Origin: Chloroflexota bacterium
GTDB lineage: Bacteria > Chloroflexota > UBA6077 > FW602-bin22
Assembly (NCBI GenBank): GCA_004297775.1
Contig: SCUE01000012.1
Coordinates: 186,001 to 250,000 of the forward strand
Direction: 5' to 3'
DNA length: 64,000 bases
In this document: in pieces, positions 58,616 to 64,000 of the stretch
How positions within the stretch are numbered: position 1 is the first letter of the stretch
How the letters are laid out: every line of letters starts with the position of its first letter
Made by a program: the position numbers and the translations under genes
The notes under the pieces: generated by a model
What the model saw: the letters and a program-made list of their open reading frames with translations, nothing else
Told to the model about the DNA's origin: nothing
The model's database searches: none

Positions 58616-58954
58616 ATGGCAATCGAAGACCTGCGGTTCGAGCGGCAGTACCGGACGGCCAATTCCGAAGGGTACCTCATGTTCGACGGCGCCGATCGTC
58701 TTGGCCGGGTCGAATTGCACTTCACTCACAGCGTCGTCTATGGAACGATGGTCGTCGAGCGCGAGATGCCTGAGGAAGAGATTCTCGATGTCATTGAGCA
58801 AGCCGACGATGAGCTCGTGATGACGGCGGATGTTCCCCGCGATGACTTCATCGTGTCGGTCTTCCAGGGCCGGGACGTCGGGACGTTCAGCGACGACTAC
58901 TTCGAAGACGACGATGAGGATGACGACAAGCAGGGGTCGCGCGACGCAGAGTGA
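58616..58954 (+). CDS. Small acidic protein of unknown function
   Basis: A 112-residue soluble protein I cannot assign to a family. It has a beta-rich first half (RFERQYRTANSEGYLMFDG, VELHFTHSVVYGTMVVE), a helix (MPEEEILDVIEQADDELV) and DVPRDDFIVSVFQGRDVG, ending in an extremely acidic tail (DDYFEDDDEDDDKQG). GAGGGG lies six bases before the ATG. The stop overlaps the GTG of the polyprenyl synthase gene (GTGA), so the two are co-translated. A regulatory or partner role for that enzyme is conceivable but not shown. Confidence 0.8.
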   Translation: MAIEDLRFERQYRTANSEGYLMFDGADRLGRVELHFTHSVVYGTMVVEREMPEEEILDVIEQADDELVMTADVPRDDFIVSVFQGRDVGTFSDDYFEDDDEDDDKQGSRDAE

Positions 58955-59982
58955 CCATTGATCCGATCGAGCCCCTGATCGATCGGTTTGGGCCGGCGCT
59001 CGACATCGAACTGCGCGCCCTCGTACCGAGTGTCGCCGAGCATCCGCTCTACACGCTACTTGCCTATCACCTCGGCTGGGTCGACACCGATGGCCGCGCG
59101 GCGCGGCTGGCGCCAGGGAAGCGCATTCGTCCGCTACTTCTCCTGGTGTCCTGCGAGGCCGCCGGAGGAGACCCGGACGCTGCGATGCCGGCCGCGGCTG
59201 CCGTCGAGTTGCTCCACAACTTCTCGCTGATTCACGACGATATCCAGGATCGCTCCGAGGAGCGGCGCCATCGACCGACCGTCTGGAAGGTGTGGGGAAT
59301 CGCCCAGGCCATCAACGCCGGTGATGGCATGCACGCGATTGCGGCCCGCGGCGTGCTGCATTGCGCCGAGCGCGGCGCCAAGGCGGAGTCCGTCCTCGCG
59401 GCCGCGGCCTCGCTACACGAGTGCTGCCTACGACTGGTGGAGGGGCAATACTCCGACCTCGCGTTCGAATCGCGTGACGCCGTATCGGTCGAGGAATACC
59501 TGCGAATGATCGACGGCAAGACGGCCGCGTTGATCGCGGCCTGCGTCGAAATCGGCGCACTCCTGGCTGGGCGACGCGATGCGTCTCTGTGGCGCGCGTA
59601 CGGACGGGACCTGGGACGCGCGTTTCAGATCGCTGATGATGTGCTCGGTGTGTGGGGCGACAATGGGCGAACCGGCAAGCCGCGGGCCGACGACGTCTTC
59701 AAAGGGAAACGATCGATGCCCTTTCTGCTCGGGCTCGAAATCAGCGTTGGAATGAATCGGACACGCCTGGCCGAGATCTATCGTTTGCCCGAGCGGTCCG
59801 ACGCGGATGTCGCTGAGGCCGTTTGGCTGCTCGATCGAGCCGGAGTTCGCGAGCGCGCCAACGCGGTGGCGACCGCGCGGCTGGCTGACTCCGAACGCAC
59901 ACTCGACTCGCTCCGGATGGCCGGTCCACACGCGGCGACGCTGCGAGCGATCGGGCAGTTCATCGTCTCGCGCGATCACTGA
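58951..59982 (+). CDS. Polyprenyl (geranylgeranyl-type) diphosphate synthase
   Basis: A 343-residue trans-isoprenyl synthase. GKRIRPLLLLVSCEAAG is followed by the first Asp-rich motif LIHDDIQDRSEERRHRPTVW (near residue 94), and the second Asp-rich motif FQIADDVLGVWGD is near residue 228 with KGKRSMPFLLGLE after it. The enzyme condenses isopentenyl diphosphate with allylic diphosphates. Its product could feed quinones, carotenoids or the polyprenyl-phosphate carriers used by the adjacent GT2 and GT-C enzymes. Chain length cannot be read reliably from the sequence. GTG start, coupled to the small acidic protein. Confidence 0.92.
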   Translation: MTIDPIEPLIDRFGPALDIELRALVPSVAEHPLYTLLAYHLGWVDTDGRAARLAPGKRIRPLLLLVSCEAAGGDPDAAMPAAAAVELLHNFSLIHDDIQDRSEERRHRPTVWKVWGIAQAINAGDGMHAIAARGVLHCAERGAKAESVLAAAASLHECCLRLVEGQYSDLAFESRDAVSVEEYLRMIDGKTAALIAACVEIGALLAGRRDASLWRAYGRDLGRAFQIADDVLGVWGDNGRTGKPRADDVFKGKRSMPFLLGLEISVGMNRTRLAEIYRLPERSDADVAEAVWLLDRAGVRERANAVATARLADSERTLDSLRMAGPHAATLRAIGQFIVSRDH

Positions 59983-60105
59983 CGCCATCGACGGTTATGA
60001 TGGTCGCCGAATGACGCTAGACGCGCCGACCATCAGCCGCTACTGTTCGCTAAGCGCGTGCGGCAGATGCAATCGGTTCGACAATGTACGCCAGTCCCGC
60101 GAGAA

Positions 60106-60111
60106 TACAAT
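60106..60111 (+). promoter_or_regulatory. Candidate -10 box (TACAAT) upstream of the pseudo-receiver/LysM gene
   Basis: TACAAT is one base from consensus and lies about 31 bases before the GTG at 60142. A TTCGACA sequence at 60077-60083 could be a poorly spaced -35. The surrounding 160 bases are less GC-biased than the genes. Confidence 0.33.
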
Positions 60112-60141
60112 GCTAGTTACGGTAAAGGCGGAGAGTAGCGA

Positions 60142-61443
60142 GTGATCGATCGACGCCAGCGGGCTCTCGTCGTCGGTGACGAACTGCCTTCAGTCTGGCG
60201 CCTGCAATCGGTTCTGCTGCGGGCGGGATTCTTCCCTCGCGCGACGCGCTCGGAAGCGTCGATCGACTTCGGCGATGAGCGATTTGCCGCGGTCGTGTTC
60301 GATGCCGGAGTCTCCGGCGCAGACGCTCTGCGGATCCTGGGAGGGTTGCGGCCGCCGACTGGCGCCGACGTCGTTCCGGCGTTATTTCTCGGCGCCGACG
60401 CATCCTCGGAACCCGGCGATCGACTCGAGGCACGGTTGGCGCGAAACGCCGATGACGAGACGATTCGCGCTGTTCTCACGGATCTGATCGGTCGCGTCGC
60501 ACCACCGTCACCGATCGTCATTCCTGCGCCGACCGAATCCACGGACGATGAACTCGAGACGGAGGCGCCGATCATCATGCGGTGGCCGCGTCGCCGCCCG
60601 TCGCCGTGGCGCGGTCCGCTCGTGGCGGCGTCGATCGCGATCGTGACCGTCGGCGCGTACGTGGCGTTCGCCGGAATCCCCGGCGTCGAATCCCCGGCCT
60701 CGGGCGCGGGGTCAGCTCCGATCGAAAGTGCCGCGGCGCCCACGGCGGGCGACCTTGCCCAGCGGGAACTGGCCCAGGTTCCCGTCGAGGCCGCCCAAGC
60801 GCCGGCCACCGCCACATCGAGCCCGACGAACGTCCCGGCGGCCTCGTCGACCCCAATCGCCACTCAGCGGCCGGCCACTGCCACCGCGGTTCCGGCGGTG
60901 TCGCCGCCGACGCCGGCAGTTCCAACTCCCACGGCTGTCATCGAACCGACACGCGTCGTCCGCGCGGACACGGGAATCGAAGGGCGCGTATCAGATTTGA
61001 CCACCGGCGCGGCGATTCCCGGCGCGTCGATCGTGCTGGTCGGCCCGATTCGGGCTGAGTCCACCGCCGGCGGCGACGGACGATACCGGATCACCGGCCT
61101 CGCGTCCGGTGCGTACGAGGTTTCGGCAGCCGCGCCCGGATACGCGCGGGCGGCGAATCGTACCGGCGTTGTCGATGGCGTCATTAGCGCCGACAACATC
61201 GCGCTCGCGACGTCGCCGATCCGGGCGGTCGGTCCATCCCACTCGGTTGTCGACGCCCGAACCGGCCAGCCCGTCGCGGTGTATGGCTACCCGGTTCGGC
61301 CCGGTGATACGCTCGGAGGTATCGCCGAGCGATCGGGAGTGACCGTTGCCGACATTCTGGCGCTCAATCGAATCGGCGACCCCGACGCTTTGCAGCCGGG
61401 GGTCGTCATCAATTTGCCGGCTTCGACGTTCGGCGAAAAGTAG
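60142..61443 (+). CDS. Membrane protein with pseudo-receiver, CarboxypepD_reg-like and LysM domains
   Basis: A 433-residue single-pass protein. Residues 1-115 resemble a response-regulator receiver (ALVVGDELPSVWRLQSVLL; phosphoacceptor-like Asp in VVFDAGVSGADALRIL near 54), but the conserved Lys region is not evident, so it is probably degenerate. One helix follows (LVAASIAIVTVGAYVAFAGI, about 158-180), then a Pro/Thr/Ala-rich linker and a CarboxypepD_reg-like beta-sandwich (about 278-336: GIEGRVSDLTTGAAIPGASI). A C-terminal LysM (about 383-428) has RPGDTLGGIAERSGVTVADI. LysM binds peptidoglycan or chitin-like glycans. A cytoplasmic signalling module may thus be tied to the wall. Confidence 0.78.
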   Translation: MIDRRQRALVVGDELPSVWRLQSVLLRAGFFPRATRSEASIDFGDERFAAVVFDAGVSGADALRILGGLRPPTGADVVPALFLGADASSEPGDRLEARLARNADDETIRAVLTDLIGRVAPPSPIVIPAPTESTDDELETEAPIIMRWPRRRPSPWRGPLVAASIAIVTVGAYVAFAGIPGVESPASGAGSAPIESAAAPTAGDLAQRELAQVPVEAAQAPATATSSPTNVPAASSTPIATQRPATATAVPAVSPPTPAVPTPTAVIEPTRVVRADTGIEGRVSDLTTGAAIPGASIVLVGPIRAESTAGGDGRYRITGLASGAYEVSAAAPGYARAANRTGVVDGVISADNIALATSPIRAVGPSHSVVDARTGQPVAVYGYPVRPGDTLGGIAERSGVTVADILALNRIGDPDALQPGVVINLPASTFGEK

Positions 61444-61454
61444 AGGGTCCGCCG

Positions 61455-62624
61455 ATGAGTGACGAGACGAATCGCGCGCAGGGTACGCCGAATGCCGTGG
61501 GTCCACCCGAGGTCGAGATTGGCTCGGCGCTGCAGGCGGCCGACGTCGAACGCGATTGGACCACGCGGCGGCTGGAGATCTACCGGCAACTCGACGGCGC
61601 CGTGCAGCAGGCGGTCGCGAACGTGCTGCAGGCAGCGGCCGAGACGCGTCAGGCCATGGAGGCTGAAGCTAAGCTCGTTCTCGACCGACTTCGCCACGAA
61701 CGATCGCGCCTCATCGAGGACATTCGCGACTACCGGCGTCAGCGCGATGGCCTGTCGAACGAGATCGGCGAGGCACGGCGCCGGGCCGAGGAAGAGGCGG
61801 CCCGCATCCGGCGAGCCGCCGAGACCGAGAAGACCGCGATGTTGCGGGACTCCGAGACGCGGAAGGTCGAGTTGACCGCCGAAATCCAGCGTCTCGAGCA
61901 ACAGCTCGCCGATGTCAGCTCCGGTATCCAGTCGCTGCTCCAGGAGCAGATTGGACGCGTGCGCGGCGATGTCGGCCAATCGAGCCGACGCGCACCACCG
62001 ATCGAACGGACTCCACCGCGCGCGGCGCCACCCGCGCCGGCGCCCTCGGCTGCCGCGGCCTACGGCGCGAGCGCTCAGGTATCGCCTCCGGCGCCAGTCA
62101 CGGCGCCCGTGGCCGCCGAGCCGCCCGCTCCGCCGCGGGACGGCGGGACAGATGTGACGCTGCCGCCCGTATCGCCGATCGCTGAGCCTTCGATTCCGCC
62201 CGTGCGCGCTCGTCCATCGCTACCGCCGGTCGTTCCGCCGCGGCGGCAAGTAACGCCGCCGCCGGTCGCGACCCCATCGGTCTTGCCAGAGGAACCGGTC
62301 ACGCGACCAGCGCCGGTCGTGGTCGCCGTCCCCGCGCGGCCAGCGGCCATTGAGCCGGCCGGGGTGCCGGGCAAGATCGAGGTCGCGGTCACGAATACCC
62401 CGAGTTTCGCGCGTGCGCTGGAGTTCCAGCGTGGGGTTCAGCGCACCGAGGGCGTCAAGCAGGTGCAGGCGCTGCAGTTCGAGCGAGGAACCCTCGTCCT
62501 GGCGGTCGACTACGAGCCGGAGGTCGATCTCGTGGCCGCGATCGAACGGCTGCCGAACCTCGGCGTAACGATGACCGGCGAGACGGCGACTCGCCTGGAG
62601 TTCACGTTTCCGCTGCCGGCTTAG
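61455..62624 (+). CDS. DivIVA-like coiled-coil protein with a small C-terminal alpha/beta domain
   Basis: A 389-residue soluble protein. Residues 25-175 form a continuous coiled coil (ERDWTTRRLEIYRQLDGAV, EEEAARIRRAAETEKTAML) similar to DivIVA-type or other membrane-curvature coiled coils. Residues 180-300 are Pro/Ala-rich and likely disordered. Residues about 305-389 form a small alpha/beta domain (GKIEVAVTNTPSFARALEFQ, LQFERGTLVLAVDYEPEVDL) like ferredoxin-fold or ACT-type modules. GAGGGTCCG precedes the ATG. It may form an operon with the LysM protein and act in envelope organisation. Its stop shares bases with the convergent hemW stop. Confidence 0.72.
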   Translation: MSDETNRAQGTPNAVGPPEVEIGSALQAADVERDWTTRRLEIYRQLDGAVQQAVANVLQAAAETRQAMEAEAKLVLDRLRHERSRLIEDIRDYRRQRDGLSNEIGEARRRAEEEAARIRRAAETEKTAMLRDSETRKVELTAEIQRLEQQLADVSSGIQSLLQEQIGRVRGDVGQSSRRAPPIERTPPRAAPPAPAPSAAAAYGASAQVSPPAPVTAPVAAEPPAPPRDGGTDVTLPPVSPIAEPSIPPVRARPSLPPVVPPRRQVTPPPVATPSVLPEEPVTRPAPVVVAVPARPAAIEPAGVPGKIEVAVTNTPSFARALEFQRGVQRTEGVKQVQALQFERGTLVLAVDYEPEVDLVAAIERLPNLGVTMTGETATRLEFTFPLPA

Positions 62625-63829
62625 GCGGCCGCGCCAGCGGGTACTGCGCCGGTCCGGGCGGCCTCGAGGAATAGCCCGAATACCTCGTTGCCGAGGCGGC
62701 GTCCGCGCAGCGTCAGACCGATTCGATCCCCGGACTGCCACAGGAGCCCGAGTTCGATCGATCGTGTCATCGGCGCGGCGAGGTCTGACGCCACATCGCG
62801 GTCGAATCGCTCACCGACCGATATGAGGTCGACGCCCTCGGTAAGGCGTAGACCGAGCATCATCGTCTCACCGAGTTCCAGGTCTCGGTCGATCGCCTCG
62901 CTTTCCTCGATCGAGGCTCCATCGGCGATGACCGCCTTCACCCAACGGCGCGGATCTAGCGTGGCGACAGACCGACGGCCGCCGTACCAGGAATGCGCGC
63001 CGGGGCCGAATCCGAGGTACTCGAGATTGCGCCAGTAGCCGAGATTGTGCTGACAGCGGAAGCGCTCTGCGAGTGCCCAGTTCGAGATCTCATACTGGGA
63101 ATAGCCCGCTTTGGCCAGCAGTTCCTCGGCCAGATCGAACATGTCGGCGACGAGGTCCTCATCGGGGAGCGGCAGTTGGCCCCGGGCGCGCAGCGTCCCG
63201 AACAGCGTCCCCTCTTCGACCGTGAGGGAGTACGCGGAAATGTGCTCGGGGCAGAGGTCGATCGCGCGGACGAGCGTGTCGCGCCATATCGCCAGTGTTT
63301 GACCGGGCAGGCCGTAGATGAAATCGAGATTCAGGTTGTCGAATCCGGCGCGGCGCGCGGCCAGTCGCGCGCTGGCGGCCTGATCGGCGTCGTGGATTCG
63401 GCCCAGACGGACGAGGAGAGCGTCGTCAAAGCTCTGCACGCCGAAGGACAGGCGATTGACGCCCAGGGCGTGGAACGCGGCCAACCGTGATTCGGCGATC
63501 GTACCGGGGTTCGCCTCGAGCGAGATTTCGATGCCAGAGTCAACCGAGAAACGCCCGCGGATCGCCGAAAGCACGCGTGCCACGTCGTCCGGCTGGAGCA
63601 GACTCGGCGTCCCGCCACCGAAATTGATCGTTCGCGCAGCGAGCGGCACTCTGCCGTTGGCATCACCGATCCCGTTGTTCGCGGCGCCGAAGGACGCGAT
63701 CTCGCGACTCACGGCGTCGACGTACGGCGCGCGAAGGCGATCCAATCCGGCGAAGGAGTTGAAATCGCAATAGTGGCATTTCGCGCCGCAGAATGGGACG
63801 TGCACGTAGACGCCGACCGCGGCTGACAT
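62621..63829 (-). CDS. hemW: HemW-like radical SAM protein
   Basis: A 402-residue radical S-adenosylmethionine protein of the HemN/HemW family. The cluster motif C-x3-C-x2-C appears at the N-terminus as YVHVPFCGAKCHYCDFNSF. It is followed by NFGGGTPSLL, ISLEANPGTI, NRLSFGVQSFDDALLVRLGR, FIYGLPGQTL and EHISAYSLTVEEGT, all typical. The C-terminal HemN domain is present (FRCQHNLGYWRNLEYLGFGPGAHS). HemW acts as a heme chaperone or heme-delivery protein rather than the coproporphyrinogen dehydrogenase, and the single N-terminal cysteine pattern favours HemW. ATG start, divergent from prfB. Confidence 0.9.
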   Translation of the reverse strand: MSAAVGVYVHVPFCGAKCHYCDFNSFAGLDRLRAPYVDAVSREIASFGAANNGIGDANGRVPLAARTINFGGGTPSLLQPDDVARVLSAIRGRFSVDSGIEISLEANPGTIAESRLAAFHALGVNRLSFGVQSFDDALLVRLGRIHDADQAASARLAARRAGFDNLNLDFIYGLPGQTLAIWRDTLVRAIDLCPEHISAYSLTVEEGTLFGTLRARGQLPLPDEDLVADMFDLAEELLAKAGYSQYEISNWALAERFRCQHNLGYWRNLEYLGFGPGAHSWYGGRRSVATLDPRRWVKAVIADGASIEESEAIDRDLELGETMMLGLRLTEGVDLISVGERFDRDVASDLAAPMTRSIELGLLWQSGDRIGLTLRGRRLGNEVFGLFLEAARTGAVPAGAAA

Positions 63830-63837
63830 GAGGCCAC

Positions 63838-63843
63838 TATAAT
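63838..63843 (+). promoter_or_regulatory. prfB: Perfect -10 box (TATAAT) upstream of prfB
   Basis: TATAAT stands out in this GC-rich sequence and lies about 29 bases before the prfB TTG. The -35 at the expected distance is weak (GACCGC region). It sits between the divergent hemW and prfB starts. Confidence 0.5.
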
Positions 63844-63871
63844 TCTGGCGGGCTTACGAGCTGGGGGTTCC

Positions 63872-64000
63872 TTGGACGATATCCGTGCGCGACTGAACGA
63901 GCTTGAGCGGCGCGTGCGGGAGCTCGAGGTGCGACTTTGACGTTGCTGGGCAGGAGAAGCTCGCCCGCGAGCTAGAAGATCAAGCCGTCGCGCCCGATTT
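63872..64000 (+). CDS. prfB: Peptide chain release factor 2 (prfB), 5' end, with programmed +1 frameshift
   Basis: RF2 releases peptides at UGA and UAA codons. The zero frame from TTG 63872 encodes LDDIRARLNELERRVRELEV and RL, then an in-frame TGA at 63938. Shifting +1 at the CTT-TGA-C site continues as DVAGQEKLARELEDQAVAPD, matching the N-terminal helix of RF2. GGGGG at 63863-63867 may serve as the ribosome binding site, which supports the TTG. The gene is cut by the window end. The short zero-frame product alone should not be annotated as a protein. Confidence 0.85.
63926..63941 (+). promoter_or_regulatory. prfB: prfB programmed +1 ribosomal frameshift site
   Basis: An internal Shine-Dalgarno-like GAGGTG (63926-63931) is followed three bases later by CTT TGA C (63935-63941). 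This is the same arrangement as the classical prfB autoregulatory site, in which low RF2 lets ribosomes slip +1 on CTT and read GAC. The Shine-Dalgarno to CTT spacing of three bases matches the known requirement. Confidence 0.9.

Noticed and set aside
60011-60145. A 44-codon ORF (MTLDAPTISRYCSLSACGRC start) whose stop overlaps the next gene's GTG
   Set aside because: Its third codon positions are much less GC-biased than those of the neighbours and it covers a TACAAT promoter-like box. The cysteine pattern alone is not enough to call a gene.

Overview
This is a high-GC bacterial window with densely packed genes and very frequent GTG and TTG starts. The flagellar genes fix it as bacterial. The gene content best fits Chloroflexota: membrane glycosyltransferases of the Agl23 type, membrane proteins resembling the YYY/DUF2298 family of Chloroflexi and Archaea, NHL beta-propellers and a sortase. 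No rRNA, tRNA, CRISPR array or insertion sequence was seen. No gene-free stretch exceeds about 200 bases.

Region 1 (1-13329, + strand) is one flagellar operon: fliF (cut by the window edge), fliG, fliH, fliI, fliJ, a lytic transglycosylase, flgB, fliE, fliK, flgD, flgE, a second FliK-like gene and a stand-alone FlhB C-terminal domain. Most junctions overlap or nearly touch. flgC is not in its usual place between flgB and fliE.

Region 2 (13351-18684, - strand) carries a sortase, a class I/II aminotransferase, a UDP-glucose/GDP-mannose dehydrogenase and two flippase-like (LPTF) membrane proteins. Region 3 (18743-33202, mostly + strand) is a sugar and glycan region: three family-2 glycosyltransferases, a GT87-like mannosyltransferase, an NHL lipoprotein, a GT39-NHL fusion, a membrane-anchored pentapeptide-repeat protein, a sugar epimerase, a split transketolase, a DUF4915-like protein, a sulfotransferase and a third LPTF protein.

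Region 4 (33186-58417, - strand) is about 25 kb of very large polytopic membrane proteins in one direction. They are GT-C (GT39/Agl23-like) enzymes carrying extracytoplasmic PA14-like and NHL beta-propeller domains, a LamG-like anchored protein, a YYY/DUF2298 protein and a 1700-residue GT39-YYY fusion. Region 5 (58475-64000) has a possible cyclophilin-like gene remnant, a small acidic protein, a polyprenyl diphosphate synthase, a pseudo-receiver/LysM membrane protein, a coiled-coil protein, hemW (- strand) and the 5' end of prfB with its programmed +1 frameshift site.

Taken together, regions 2-5 look like a surface glycosylation system. Soluble enzymes would make sugar donors (dehydrogenase, epimerase, transketolase). 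A polyprenyl synthase could supply the lipid carrier. GT2 enzymes would load sugars onto it, LPTF proteins may move or modify lipid intermediates, and GT-C enzymes would transfer sugars outside the membrane, with PA14, NHL and LamG modules possibly recognising glycan or protein. Its position beside the flagellar operon makes flagellar or other surface-protein glycosylation an attractive but untested idea.
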